From assembly GCA_018830445.1 (NCBI GenBank), contig JAHJSN010000008.1, positions 1 to 49,167 on the forward strand: a stretch of 49,167 nt of DNA. Reading direction: 5' to 3'. Positions 17,501 to 26,066 of the stretch are shown here, in pieces (the first letter of the stretch is position 1; every line of letters starts with the position of its first letter). The notes under the pieces are model-generated. The model made no database searches. It was given only the letters and a program-made list of their open reading frames with translations, and was not told the DNA's origin. This DNA is from Alphaproteobacteria bacterium (GTDB lineage Bacteria; Pseudomonadota; Alphaproteobacteria; Rhizobiales; Hyphomicrobiaceae). The translations under genes were made by a program, and so were the position numbers.

Positions 17501-18052
17501 TCAGCGGAATGCCGGTCCGTGCGACCACAGCGTCAGGGAATACCGTTCGCCTTCCCGCACCGGCGCGACGCGGTGCAGCACGAAGCTCGGTATGAACAGC
17601 GCCGAGCCGATAATCCGCGAGGCCTGCCGGACGACACCGTCGCAATTCGTCTCCAGTTCGCCCCCCGCATAGCTGTCCGCCTCCGACAACTGCACCACCA
17701 TCGTCAGTTTGCGCCGTTGCGCCACCGGGCCATCGCCGAAATCGACATGCCAGTCGAAGAACCCGCCGGTGTCGGCCCTGTAGAGCGCCACCTGCATTCG
17801 CTCGCCGAATTCTTCCAGGGCGAACGCGAAGTGCCGGCGATTTGCCTCGGCAAACGTATCGAGCAGGCGCTTGAACACCCAGGCGCTCTCGCCGTCTTCA
17901 TCAAGCCAGCAGATCTCCGAGCGGCGCGTGTTGGCAGAGCGCAGTCCGCCGACAAGCCCCGCCTCCGCCGACGGCCGGCTGACTACCGATTGTATAATGC
18001 CAAGGCATTCGCCCGGCGTAAAAACATGCTCGAATTCAAGGGGATGCAGCAT
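17501..18052 (-). CDS. 2-oxoglutarate/Fe(II) dioxygenase, PKHD type
   Basis: The 183-residue protein has the double-stranded beta-helix fold of the Fe(II)- and 2-oxoglutarate-dependent dioxygenases. Iron ligands are His102 and Asp104 (FFDWHVDFGD) and His160 (SFVLHRVAPV). Arg170 in REGERYSLTLW would bind the 2-oxoglutarate carboxylate. The N-terminal part (RRSEICWLDED) and length fit the small prolyl-4-hydroxylase-like or PKHD group, to which PiuC and YbiX belong; the substrate is unknown. It converges with the FAD oxidoreductase, 47 bp away. The upstream stretch 18053-18344 shows no other gene. Confidence 0.85.
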   Translation of the reverse strand: MLHPLEFEHVFTPGECLGIIQSVVSRPSAEAGLVGGLRSANTRRSEICWLDEDGESAWVFKRLLDTFAEANRRHFAFALEEFGERMQVALYRADTGGFFDWHVDFGDGPVAQRRKLTMVVQLSEADSYAGGELETNCDGVVRQASRIIGSALFIPSFVLHRVAPVREGERYSLTLWSHGPAFR

Positions 18053-18344
18053 CGCCGCGAATGATCCATGCGGCGGCCAAAAGGGCGCTATGCCGTTCCC
18101 GACGCCGCCCGCAGCCCAATACTGCTATTTTCTCCTGCCGTCGCGGGATTTCTGGCCGCAGGCCCAGTCTCCGCAAACCGCAAAATTTTTCTGTCCGAAC
18201 AACCCGCGACGTCCTTATCTCCAGTTGCTATACTCCGGCGATTACACAGCGACGTGATCAAAAACCAAGAATAAGCCGCACCATGGAAGCTGTTCGCAAT
18301 GGTTCAACTCCGTCCATGGAATTCGGCTTGAAAGGGAGCAACGC
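18053..18344. other. Divergent intergenic region, nothing clear
   Basis: This region separates the dioxygenase from the rhodanese gene. A TATACT word at 18229-18234 could be a -10 element for the rhodanese gene, but I see no matching -35. Short reading frames here overlap both strands and lack protein-like composition. Confidence 0.4.
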
Positions 18345-19295
18345 ATGACTAGAATTTTGGGAATCGTCCTCACCGGACTGCTGTTACTTGCGACAGGCCA
18401 TGCCAACGCCGCCGGACCGCTCATCGATACCGAATGGGTGAAAAGCAATCTCGGCAAGCCGGGAATCGTCTTCCTTGACGTCCGTGGCGGCCTCGCCAAC
18501 AAGTCTCAAAAGGACTATCTCGAAGCCCACATCCCCGGCGCCGTCTACACCGACTACCTGAAAGGCGGCTGGCGCGGCAAGGATGCCGGCGGCACACCGG
18601 GCCAACTCGCCCCCATCGACAAGCTTGAAAAGTTGATCGGCGATTTGGGCATCGACAACGACACCCACGTCGTCGTCATCCCCAATGGCGGCACTGCCCT
18701 CGACATGGGCACCGGCACGCGCATCTATTGGACCTTCAAGGTCCTCGGCCACGACAACGTCTCGCTTCTGAACGGAGGGATGATGGACTACCTCTCCGCC
18801 GTCGATGAAAAGACCAAGAAGCCCTTGAACCCGCTTGAATCCGGAGAGAACAAGCCTCAGGCGAAAACCTTCAAGGCAACCTTCCGCCCCGAAATGCTCG
18901 CCTCCAAGGCCGATATCATCGAGGCCCAGAAGAGCAACATCACGCTCATCGACAACCGTCCCTACGATCAATTTCTCGGCCTCAACAAGCACGATAAGGC
19001 CAAGCGCATGGGCACCATTCCAGGCGCGGTCAGCTTGCCCGAGAACTGGTTGACGCTCGGCGGCGGCGGCAAGTTCCGACCGACGTCGTCGCTCGCCAAA
19101 CTCTATTCGACCCAGAAAATCGCCACCACCGGCAAGCAGATCAGCTTCTGCAATACCGGCCATTGGGCATCGCTCGGCTGGTTCGTTTCCCATGAGCTGA
19201 TGGGCAACAAGGACGCCTTGATGTACGACGGCTCGATGCTCGAATGGTCAGCCGATAATTCCTTGCCGATTGATCAGAAGATCAACGCGGAATAA
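18345..19295 (+). CDS. Periplasmic tandem-rhodanese sulfurtransferase
   Basis: The product has 316 residues. A signal peptide (TRILGIVLTGLLLLATGHANA) places it in the periplasm. Two rhodanese domains follow, at about 25-155 and 180-305. The first has the rhodanese features LDVRGG and AHIPGAVY, but its active loop (IPNGGTALDMGTG) has no cysteine. The second has LIDNRPYDQF, GTIPGAV and the catalytic Cys269 in SFCNTGHWASLGW. This arrangement, with only the second domain active, is usual for thiosulfate or mercaptopyruvate sulfurtransferases; the donor is not predictable. A GAAAGGGAG precedes the ATG. A perfect-stem terminator follows at 19327. Confidence 0.9.
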   Translation: MTRILGIVLTGLLLLATGHANAAGPLIDTEWVKSNLGKPGIVFLDVRGGLANKSQKDYLEAHIPGAVYTDYLKGGWRGKDAGGTPGQLAPIDKLEKLIGDLGIDNDTHVVVIPNGGTALDMGTGTRIYWTFKVLGHDNVSLLNGGMMDYLSAVDEKTKKPLNPLESGENKPQAKTFKATFRPEMLASKADIIEAQKSNITLIDNRPYDQFLGLNKHDKAKRMGTIPGAVSLPENWLTLGGGGKFRPTSSLAKLYSTQKIATTGKQISFCNTGHWASLGWFVSHELMGNKDALMYDGSMLEWSADNSLPIDQKINAE

Positions 19296-19326
19296 CTAAA
19301 AGCTTCCGAAACAAATAATATCGAAG

Positions 19327-19357
19327 GGCCGGCTCGATGTGCTCGAGCCGGCCTCTT
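19327..19357 (+). terminator. Rho-independent terminator after the rhodanese gene
   Basis: An 11-bp perfect stem (19327-19337 with 19343-19353) and 5-base loop are followed by tctttt. It stands between the convergent rhodanese and FKBP genes and could serve both. Confidence 0.88.
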
Positions 19358-19362
19358 TTCGA

Positions 19363-19830
19363 TTAGCCCTTCACGTCGAGCAGTTCGACGTCGAACATCA
19401 AGGTCGCGTTCGGAGGAATCACCCCGCCGGCGCCGCGCGCACCGTATCCGAGCGCTGGCGGAATGATGAGCGTCCGCTTGCCGCCGACCTTCATCGAGGC
19501 GACGCCTTCGTCCCATCCGCCGATCACCTGACCGACGCCGATGGTGAACTCGAACGGCTCGCCGCGATCGACCGAGCTGTCGAACTTCGCACCCTTCTCG
19601 CCGTCCTTGTAGAGCCAGCCGGTGTAATGCATGACGCAGGTCTGGCCTTTGGCCGGGCTGGCGCCTGTGCCTTCGACGGTATCGGTGATTTGCAGTCCGG
19701 AAGCTGTTGTCATCGTTTCTCCAGCGGCCTCAGCCGTTTTGAGGAATGGAAAGCCGACCGCGAAGGCGGTCAACAGCGCCATTGCAAGGAACGTGACTAC
19801 AAATCCAGGTATAGGACGTACGAATCGCAT
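19363..19830 (-). CDS. FKBP-type peptidyl-prolyl isomerase
   Basis: The 155-residue protein has one N-terminal hydrophobic segment (about residues 8-35, [19 protein letters not shown]), acting as a signal peptide or anchor, followed by a single FKBP domain. Typical segments are [68 protein letters not shown] and [17 protein letters not shown]. It is expected to speed up proline isomerisation during folding of exported proteins. I chose the ATG at 19830, where the hydrophobic segment has a basic start (MRFVR); the frame is open to 20031, but the upstream part covers the terminator of the cold-shock gene and is not coding. Confidence 0.92.
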   Translation of the reverse strand: MRFVRPIPGFVVTFLAMALLTAFAVGFPFLKTAEAAGETMTTASGLQITDTVEGTGASPAKGQTCVMHYTGWLYKDGEKGAKFDSSVDRGEPFEFTIGVGQVIGGWDEGVASMKVGGKRTLIIPPALGYGARGAGGVIPPNATLMFDVELLDVKG

Positions 19831-19959
19831 TTCCACAGTCACTCCATTGGTTCCAAAGATCTTGGCGAGCGGGCTCTTTAGCCCGGTTCGTCGCATGCAT
19901 GCAATCGGCTTGGCTTTTCCGCCAGGCCGCGGCACCCGATAAATCACGATAGCCGGGCT

Positions 19960-19995
19960 AAAAAAAGAAGAAGCCGTCCTCGATTGAGAACGGCT
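19960..19995 (-). terminator. Terminator of the cold-shock gene
   Basis: Read on the minus strand, agccgt (19990-19995) pairs with acggct (19972-19977), and an inner gag/ctc pair extends the stem around a gatt-type loop. A tract rich in T (aaaaaaagaag on the plus strand, 19960-19970) follows. It sits 60 bases after the cold-shock stop codon. Confidence 0.85.
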
Positions 19996-20055
19996 CCTGT
20001 CCTGCGGGCCAGACGAATCATGCCCGCTCATTCAGTCGCTTCAGCGAACGACCGC

Positions 20056-20265
20056 TTATGCGAGTTCGATCGTGTCGACAGCGATCTTACCGCTACGCTT
20101 GTCGGCGGCGGTATTGAAGGACACCTTCTGGCCTTCCGAAAGGCCACGGATGCCGGCGCGCTCAAGAGCGGTCGCGTGCACGAAAACGTCCTTCTGGCCG
20201 TTGTCGGGAGCGATGAAGCCGAAGCCCTTTTGATCGTTGTAGAATTTGACTGTACCAGTTTCCAA
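20056..20265 (-). CDS. Cold-shock domain protein (CspA family)
   Basis: This 69-residue single cold-shock domain binds single-stranded RNA and DNA and acts as an RNA chaperone. Both nucleic-acid binding motifs are present: KGFGFI (RNP1) and VFVHATAL (RNP2). Length and sequence ([20 protein letters not shown]) are typical. Translation begins at a TTG codon (20265) with AAGGA eight bases upstream; a nearby ATG at 20273 is out of frame. The gene has its own terminator at 19960-19995. Alphaproteobacteria carry several such paralogues, and cold induction cannot be assumed from sequence. Confidence 0.95.
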   Translation of the reverse strand: METGTVKFYNDQKGFGFIAPDNGQKDVFVHATALERAGIRGLSEGQKVSFNTAADKRSGKIAVDTIELA

Positions 20266-20506
20266 GAAACCATTCCTTCGTTTGTATATACGTCGATGCG
20301 GACCGGCACGCGCAAGGCGAACTGCAATCCAAGTTTGTCGATTTTGTTGGGGTGTCTGAACGTGCGCCTGAAAAGCTCAAAGCGTCGCGGCCAAGTTTTC
20401 CGGCGAAAATCTAAGCTGCATGTACGCCTTGTCGGCCCAACTTACAAGAGCAGATTTGAAAATATCGCCGATTGCCCGCTGCAATGCCCAGACAGAAAAC
20501 TCGGCT

Positions 20507-20713
20507 TCAGTCTTCAAGCATGGTTAGCGCCGCGCGGCGTTCGCTCGGCTTCAGCTTGAGAAACAGCGCACGCGCCGCCTTGATATCCTTCTCCAGCCCG
20601 CTGTCGCAGGCCGCCTTCAGGGCGACCGCGGTCGGGTGTTTGGCCCCGCAGATGAAGAACAGCGCCTGCGCCAGCCGCCCCATTGCCGCCCGGTCGATCG
20701 ACTTCTCATCCAT
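20507..20713 (-). CDS. Small unknown protein downstream of pccB
   Basis: The product has 68 residues, MDEKSIDRAAMGRLAQALFF at its start and KLKPSERRAALTMLED at its end. It looks like a helical soluble protein with Cys in ICGAKHP and AACDSG. I do not recognise a named family. AAGGA lies about nine bases before the ATG at 20713. It follows pccB with a gap of 70 bp on the same strand, so co-transcription is likely and a link to acyl-CoA carboxylase is possible but unproven. Confidence 0.7.
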   Translation of the reverse strand: MDEKSIDRAAMGRLAQALFFICGAKHPTAVALKAACDSGLEKDIKAARALFLKLKPSERRAALTMLED

Positions 20714-20783
20714 CAGCGGCTTCCTTGATGTTGGGTTGAGCGTCAAGGTGCCCCTGACCGGCTCAGTTTGGCCGACACACACA

Positions 20784-22316
20784 TCACAACGGAATGTTGT
20801 CGTGCTTTTTCCAGGGGTTTTCCAGCGTCTTGTTGCGCAGCATGTTGAGCGCCCGGCAGATGCGGATGCGGGTATTGCGCGGCAGGATCACCTCGTCGAT
20901 GTAACCGCGCTCGGCGGCGACGAACGGATTGGCAAAACGCTTTTCGTAGTCCTTGATGCGCCCTGCGATCTTGTCGGGGTCGTCGAGTTCCGAACGGTAG
21001 ATGATCTCGACCGCCCCCTTGGCACCCATCACCGCGATCTCGGCGGTCGGCCAGGCATAGTTGACGTCGCCGCGGATGTGCTTGGAACTCATCACGTCGT
21101 AGGCCCCGCCGTAGGCCTTGCGCGTGATCACCGTCACCTTCGGCACGGTCGCCTCCGCGTAGGCGAACAAAAGCTTGGCGCCGTGCTTGATGAGCCCGCC
21201 GTATTCCTGCGCCGTGCCCGGCAGGAAGCCCGGAACATCAACCAGCGTCAGGATCGGAATATCGAAGCAGTCGCAGAACCGCACGAAACGGGCGGCTTTG
21301 CGCGAAGCGTCTGAATCGAGCACGCCGGCCAGCACCATCGGCTGGTTGGCGACGATGCCGACGGTGTGGCCCTCCATGCGCGCGAAACCGGTCAATATGT
21401 TTTTCGCGAACGCCCCCTGGATTTCGAAGAAATCTCCCTCGTCCGCCACCTTGGCGATCAGTTCGTGCATGTCGTAGGGCGTGTTGGGATTGTCGGGAAT
21501 GAGCGTGTCGAGGGAAATCTCGACCCGGTCCGAACCGTCCATGGTCGGCAGCACCGGCACGCCGTCGGTGTTGTTGGACGGCAGGAAGTCCATCAGCCGC
21601 CGCATCTGCAAAAGCGCTTCGACGTCGTTGTCGTAGGCCCGGTCGGCAACCGAAGATTTGGACGTGTGAACCTTCGCGCCGCCGAGTTCTTCTGCCGTCA
21701 CCGTCTCATTCGTCACCGTCTTCACCACGTCCGGCCCGGTGACGAACATGTAGCTCGTGTCCCGCACCATGAAGATGAAGTCCGTCATCGCCGGCGAATA
21801 CACGTCGCCGCCCGCGCACGGCCCCATGATCACCGAAATCTGCGGAATGACGCCGGATGATAGCACGTTGCGCTGGAACACCTCGCCATATCCGCCAAGC
21901 GCATCGACGCCCTCCTGGATGCGCGCGCCGCCGGCATCGAACAACCCGACGATCGGCGCCCGGTTCTTCAGCGCCATGTCCTGGATCTTGGTGATTTTCC
22001 GCGCATGCGTTTCCGAAAGCGATCCGCCGAACACCGTGAAGTCCTTTGCGAACACATAGACGACGCGCCCGTTGATCGTACCCCAGCCGGTCACCACGCC
22101 GTCGCCGGAAATCTTGGAGTTCTCCATTCCGAATTCGGTGCAGCGGTGTTCAACGTACATGTCGAATTCTTCGAACGAACCCTCGTCCATCAACAGTTCG
22201 ATGCGTTCCCGCGCCGTCAGCTTGCCGCGTTTATGCTGCGCATCGATGCGTTTCTGGCCGCCACCGAGACGGGCGTTGGCACGGCGTTTTTCGAGTTCGG
22301 CGATGACAGGTTTCAT
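20784..22316 (-). CDS. pccB: Propionyl-CoA carboxylase beta subunit
   Basis: The 510-residue carboxyltransferase moves the carboxyl group from biotin to acyl-CoA, most likely propionyl-CoA, giving methylmalonyl-CoA. Two crotonase-like halves are visible. The N-terminal half has [36 protein letters not shown] and [12 protein letters not shown]; the C-terminal half has [24 protein letters not shown] and the biotin-site segment [14 protein letters not shown]. The alpha (biotin carboxylase) subunit is not in this window. The start at the ATG at 22316 ([12 protein letters not shown]) agrees with the family; the frame is open 44 codons further up without homology. Methylcrotonyl-CoA carboxylase subunits are the main alternative, but the close fit to PccB makes that less likely. 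Confidence 0.94.
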   Translation of the reverse strand: MKPVIAELEKRRANARLGGGQKRIDAQHKRGKLTARERIELLMDEGSFEEFDMYVEHRCTEFGMENSKISGDGVVTGWGTINGRVVYVFAKDFTVFGGSLSETHARKITKIQDMALKNRAPIVGLFDAGGARIQEGVDALGGYGEVFQRNVLSSGVIPQISVIMGPCAGGDVYSPAMTDFIFMVRDTSYMFVTGPDVVKTVTNETVTAEELGGAKVHTSKSSVADRAYDNDVEALLQMRRLMDFLPSNNTDGVPVLPTMDGSDRVEISLDTLIPDNPNTPYDMHELIAKVADEGDFFEIQGAFAKNILTGFARMEGHTVGIVANQPMVLAGVLDSDASRKAARFVRFCDCFDIPILTLVDVPGFLPGTAQEYGGLIKHGAKLLFAYAEATVPKVTVITRKAYGGAYDVMSSKHIRGDVNYAWPTAEIAVMGAKGAVEIIYRSELDDPDKIAGRIKDYEKRFANPFVAAERGYIDEVILPRNTRIRICRALNMLRNKTLENPWKKHDNIPL

Positions 22317-22713
22317 GTAGGAGCGCCCCTGTTGGTCTAGGCTTTTTGTGTATTTCGGCATTTCGGGGAAGGAAGGCCCATCAAATAGCACGCTCCTGCT
22401 GCAGCGCAAACGCAACATTGGGAGAGGGCGCAGCACCGCGGACACCAACCGGTTGCGCGACGCGAAATTAGGGAAAAATCAAGCGGTAGAATGATTTGGC
22501 ACGGCCGGCATCGGCCCTGTCGACCCCGTCGGCTTCGTCACCGCCGCCGTCCCCACCGCCACTCTCCGATCCACCGCAATGGTCGCTGCCACATTCAAGC
22601 CCGCCGCCGTCACCCGCCTGAAAGCGCCTGCCTCCGCGCCGCGATTTCCTGCGACTCCGATCCCGCCAGCCAGACAGCCAGGCAGCCAGGCAGCCAGGCA
22701 GCCAACCGAAGCG
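22317..22713. other. Gene-free stretch upstream of pccB
   Basis: About 400 bases lie between the DUF2750-like gene and pccB. Reading frames on both strands are alanine/glycine- or proline-rich and lack recognisable families. The only structure seen is the short tandem repeat at 22670-22704. The pccB promoter should lie here, but I cannot place it. Confidence 0.5.
22670..22704. repeat. Octamer tandem repeat (ggcagcca)
   Basis: The word ggcagcca or a one-base variant is repeated about four times head to tail (cagacagcca then ggcagcca units to ccaac). It lies just beyond the stop of the DUF2750-like gene at 22714, in non-coding sequence. Copy number may vary between strains through slippage. 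Confidence 0.8.
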
Positions 22714-23403
22714 CTACACACCCACGGCCCGCAACCGTTTGGCCAGCGCATCGGGCAACACCTCCAGGGTGTCGACGCCAAGAATGTTGTCCGGGCAAAC
22801 CAGAGCCCCGGTTTCCTGAAGACCCGGCAGCGTCCTATTCAAGAAAACCTCGACAGGAATTTCGCTGACCAGCGACTCTCCCCATGGCCCCTCGATGCGC
22901 ATCTCGGCACGCTCGCGCACCGACCAGCACGGCAGCACCTGCGCCCCCGGCTTGATTCTGGAGACCATCATCGAAGGCCCGTACATGCCGGAGACGACGA
23001 ACACCTTGCCATCTTCAACGGCACGGCTCACGAACGACGACACGACGCCTTTCCTGAGACTGACAGCCAGATCGAGCGGTTCGAGTTCCGGCTCGTCCGG
23101 TCCGTCCGACCAGTCTGTTGCCACACGGCGGTCGTGCTGATCGAGCGCGGCGAGCAGCGAGGAAAGAACTTCCCCGAGCGGCAACTCCTTGATGCGCGGA
23201 TTTTCGGCAATGCACGACGCCCACTTTTCGGCTTCCGAGCGTTCCGACCACAGGAAAGTGACCTCCCGTCCGTCTTGGAAACGCGAAGGCACGCGCGCCA
23301 GCCCGGATTCACCTGCAACGGCATAGACCGTCATAGAAGCTGTTGCGCGCTGCACGAACAGATCTGCAGGTGAAGTTCCAACTTCGCTGGCGATATCAAG
23401 CAT
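22714..23403 (-). CDS. DUF2750-like protein, unknown function
   Basis: The product has 229 residues. The first part (AVAGESGLARVPSRFQDGREVTFLWSERSEAEKWA, then PLGEVLSSLLAALDQHDRRVATDW) resembles the DUF2750 pattern of a small domain in which an FLW-S element is followed by an acidic helix. The second part (about 110-229) carries FVSRAVEDGKVFVVSGMYGPS and CPDNILGVDTLEVL and has no family I know. There is no signal peptide. The start may be 23403 or the internal ATG at 23334; neither has a clear ribosome-binding site. It stands alone between the atp12 operon and pccB. Confidence 0.75.
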   Translation of the reverse strand: MLDIASEVGTSPADLFVQRATASMTVYAVAGESGLARVPSRFQDGREVTFLWSERSEAEKWASCIAENPRIKELPLGEVLSSLLAALDQHDRRVATDWSDGPDEPELEPLDLAVSLRKGVVSSFVSRAVEDGKVFVVSGMYGPSMMVSRIKPGAQVLPCWSVRERAEMRIEGPWGESLVSEIPVEVFLNRTLPGLQETGALVCPDNILGVDTLEVLPDALAKRLRAVGV

Positions 23404-23516
23404 GGGTCAATGATCCGGATCGTTAACAAATGGATCGACATTGTATCCGCACCATCGTTAACGCTTCCTTGAAAGCGGTCCCGAAAGGCTTCCGACAGCT
23501 TTGAAGAACGGATTTT

Positions 23517-24284
23517 TCAGCCGCAATCAGCGTTCAGCGCCGCAGCCGAATACATGAAGATCCGGCTCGCCGCCCGGAATTCCGCCCAGCGCTTCGTCCG
23601 GCGCTCGGCGGCGTCCTCGTCCGCGCCCCATCGCGCGATCTGGAAATCCTCGTCGACATGCGCCACCGCCCAGGCTTCCTCGGTCGATAACACACCGTGC
23701 GCGTGAGCCAGCGCGATGAGCGCCGAACCCGTCAGCGTCGTCATCACGTGCAGCGCACCAAGTTGCAGTGCCTCGTATCCGGCAAGCTCCCCGGCGAACA
23801 CGGCAATTGATTCCGGCGGCTGCTCCACCGGCATCACGCCCTGCGCGACCACGAACCGCCCGCCGAACGCTTCGCGCGCCCATGCCAATACGGGATCCCA
23901 CGCAGCCGCCTGAAGGGCAACCAGATCCTCCGGCCCGTCCGCACGGTAACACGTCAGATCGGATCCGGCGAAGGCCGCAATGTCGGCTGCAACTTCGACT
24001 TCGCGTCCGCTGACGCCATCGAGTGAGGAGTTGACGATCCGTGTCATCGCCATGGTGGCCGGATCGATCGTCTCCGCCTGCGCCCGCCATTCCTCTGCCA
24101 ACGCATCGGCAAGCTGGCGTGCCGGCACCGAAATCAGCAATTTCCCCGGCGTTTTGACTGGGCGCCCGTCGAGCAGCAGCTGATACCCGCGCGGGTCATC
24201 CGGGCCGCCGGCTTCCGCGACGCTGACGTCCTTGTAGAACCGCTTCGGCAACGACCGCGCGTCGTTCTTCTTGCTATTGGTCAC
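23517..24284 (-). CDS. ATP12 family F1-ATPase assembly chaperone
   Basis: The 255-residue protein belongs to the ATP12 family, which in mitochondria binds the F1 alpha subunit during ATP synthase assembly; alphaproteobacteria carry the ancestral form. Recognisable segments are PKRFYKDVSVAE, YQLLLDGRPVKTPGK, LADALAEEWRAQ, TIDPATMAMTRIVNSSLDGV and the helical core YEALQLGALHVMTTLTGSALIALA. Its ATG (24284-24282) overlaps the TGA of the HAD gene by four bases, so the two are translationally coupled. It is the last gene of the crcB-rluC-HAD-atp12 run. Confidence 0.93.
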   Translation of the reverse strand: MTNSKKNDARSLPKRFYKDVSVAEAGGPDDPRGYQLLLDGRPVKTPGKLLISVPARQLADALAEEWRAQAETIDPATMAMTRIVNSSLDGVSGREVEVAADIAAFAGSDLTCYRADGPEDLVALQAAAWDPVLAWAREAFGGRFVVAQGVMPVEQPPESIAVFAGELAGYEALQLGALHVMTTLTGSALIALAHAHGVLSTEEAWAVAHVDEDFQIARWGADEDAAERRTKRWAEFRAASRIFMYSAAALNADCG

Positions 24285-24967
24285 GCCGCAACTCCGCCGC
24301 TTGTCTCAAACAACCGCGCGATCGTGGCCGGCAACCCTGAGTAGTCCGAAACGATGGCGCGTGCACCCGCCCGCTGGAGAACGTCGCGTGGATGATATCC
24401 CCAGCCGACTCCGATCCCGGCGACGTCGGCGGCGCACGCCATCTCGATATCGTAGCTGGTGTCCCCGATCATGATCGTCTGCGGGCGCTCGGTGCCACAC
24501 TCGCTCATCGCCCGCTCGATCATCGAGGGATGCGGTTTGGAAGGATGATCGTCGGCGGTCTGGATGGTCACGAAATACTTCGCCAGCCCTTCCCGCTCGA
24601 ACAGCGCATCGACCCCGCGGCGGGATTTCCCCGTCGCAACGCCGAGAAGATAATCCTCACGCGCAGCCAGCGCCGCAATCGTCTCGGCCGCCCCCGGAAA
24701 CAGCGGCTCATGGTGATGCGAGCGCTGGCGCAGATCGGCAAACGCGCGTTTATAAGTCTGCGCGACCGGATCGGCGAGGCCCGCGTCCGCCCCGTCCGGC
24801 AGCAATCGTGAAACCGCTTCGACAAGCGACAGCCCGACGACGCCGATGACGTCGCTGCGCTCCGGCTGCACCAGGCCATGATCGTCGAACGCCGCCGACA
24901 TGGCCGCTGCAATCGCATGCTGGCTGTCGACGATGGTGCCGTCGCAATCGAAAATGATGAGTTTCAT
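24281..24967 (-). CDS. HAD family hydrolase, phosphatase-like
   Basis: This 228-residue haloacid dehalogenase-family protein has all four motifs: FDCDGTIVDS (nucleophile Asp near residue 6), ATGKSRRG for motif II, the lysine of KPHPSM, and MIGDTSYDIEMACAA. A helical cap lies between. It is a distant relative of the gph-like gene at 13889, but the substrate is unknown. The start at 24967 puts the catalytic motif near the N-terminus; an upstream TTG at 24979 is in frame. It couples to atp12 by a 4-bp overlap. This arrangement of HAD with rluC and atp12 is, to my knowledge, common in the alphaproteobacteria. Confidence 0.88.
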   Translation of the reverse strand: MKLIIFDCDGTIVDSQHAIAAAMSAAFDDHGLVQPERSDVIGVVGLSLVEAVSRLLPDGADAGLADPVAQTYKRAFADLRQRSHHHEPLFPGAAETIAALAAREDYLLGVATGKSRRGVDALFEREGLAKYFVTIQTADDHPSKPHPSMIERAMSECGTERPQTIMIGDTSYDIEMACAADVAGIGVGWGYHPRDVLQRAGARAIVSDYSGLPATIARLFETSGGVAA

Positions 24968-25043
24968 GGTCTCACCCAATCATTCTGGAGAAGCAACACG
25001 CACATCCCGTCAGTCCCCGAACAGAGCCACGGAACATGGTTCC

Positions 25044-25071
25044 TGGAACCTAACCCCTGGAACCTAACCCC
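25044..25071. repeat. 14-bp tandem pair with adjacent palindrome
   Basis: tggaacctaacccc occurs twice head to tail (25044-25057 and 25058-25071), and ggttcc-t-ggaacc (25038-25050) makes a near-perfect palindrome just before it. It lies between the stop of rluC and the HAD start, where it could form a short hairpin in the operon transcript. Confidence 0.75.
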
Positions 25072-26066
25072 TACTCCCGCGCCTCGAACTTGTCCGGATC
25101 GAGCCCCAGGAGTTCCCAGGTGGTCAGCATGTGCGGCGGCAGCGGCGCGGTCACGTCGAGCTTATTACCCGGCTCGAAGGGATGCGGCAGAATGAGCCTG
25201 CGCGAATGCAGATGCAGCTTGTTCTCCATGTTCTCTGCCGGCAGGTTCAGATGCCCGTCGTATTTCTCGTCGCCGGCGATCGGATGCCCGATGATCGACA
25301 TATGCGCGCGCAGCTGATGCTGGCGCCCGGTCACCGGTTTCAGCGAAACCCACGCCGCCTTCTGCCCCACCCTGTCGATGATCGAATAGTGGGTCGTCGC
25401 ATGCATGGCTTCTTTCTGTTCGCCGGGCAGTGATTTGCGGATGCGATCGCCGTCGGGACCCGCCGCCTTGACCAGCGCGGCCTCGATTTTGCCCTGCGGC
25501 GGTTTCGGCACGCCGCCGACCAGCGCCCAGTAGGTCTTCGCCGCCGAGCGGGTCCGGAAGATGTTGCCGAGTTTGGCGGCCGCATTGCGGGATTTCGCGA
25601 CCAGGAGCACGCCGGTCGTATCCTTGTCGAGACGATGCACCAGCCGTGGCCGGTCGCCGAACCGGTCGGCCATCCCTTCGAGCAGTCCATCGATATGCCG
25701 GCTGGTTTTCGTACCGCCCTGAACCGCAATTCCGAACGGCTTGTTCAAAACGAAAAGATGATCGTCCTCGTAGATGATCAAGTTCTCGATGAACTGGCGG
25801 TCGGCTTTCGACAGCCCCGGCGGCGGCTTCACCGACGGCGCTGCCTTGGGCGGCTCGCGCACCACCTTGGGCACCCGCACCTGCGCACCCGCATCGAGCC
25901 GCGCATTGGCCAGCACCCGCTTTGAATCGACGCGGACTTGCCCGGACCTCAGCAGCTTTTGCAGATAGCCATAGGTGACGTAAGGGAAATGCACCTTGAA
26001 CCAACGGTCGAGTCTGAGACCGTCTTCGTCTGTTGCCACCTTGATCGTTTCGACGCGCTCATTCAT
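25071..26066 (-). CDS. RluA/RluC family pseudouridine synthase
   Basis: The 331-residue enzyme isomerises uridine to pseudouridine in RNA, most likely in 23S rRNA. An S4-type RNA-binding domain comes first (about 15-70: LRLDRWFKVHFPYVTYGYLQKLLRSGQVRV). The catalytic domain holds the signature HRLDKDTTGVLLVAK, with the catalytic aspartate, and RQHQLRAHMSIIGHPIAGDEKYDG. RluC is the closest named family, but the exact target positions are inferred. The start ATG at 26066 overlaps the TGA of crcB by four bases (ATGA); the reading frame seems to extend to 26429, but that part is the crcB shadow. Confidence 0.92.
   Translation of the reverse strand: MNERVETIKVATDEDGLRLDRWFKVHFPYVTYGYLQKLLRSGQVRVDSKRVLANARLDAGAQVRVPKVVREPPKAAPSVKPPPGLSKADRQFIENLIIYEDDHLFVLNKPFGIAVQGGTKTSRHIDGLLEGMADRFGDRPRLVHRLDKDTTGVLLVAKSRNAAAKLGNIFRTRSAAKTYWALVGGVPKPPQGKIEAALVKAAGPDGDRIRKSLPGEQKEAMHATTHYSIIDRVGQKAAWVSLKPVTGRQHQLRAHMSIIGHPIAGDEKYDGHLNLPAENMENKLHLHSRRLILPHPFEPGNKLDVTAPLPPHMLTTWELLGLDPDKFEARE

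Noticed and set aside
22479-22781. 100-codon minus-strand frame before pccB
   Set aside because: Ala/Gly-rich with low complexity around the octamer repeat and with no family; more likely GC-driven.
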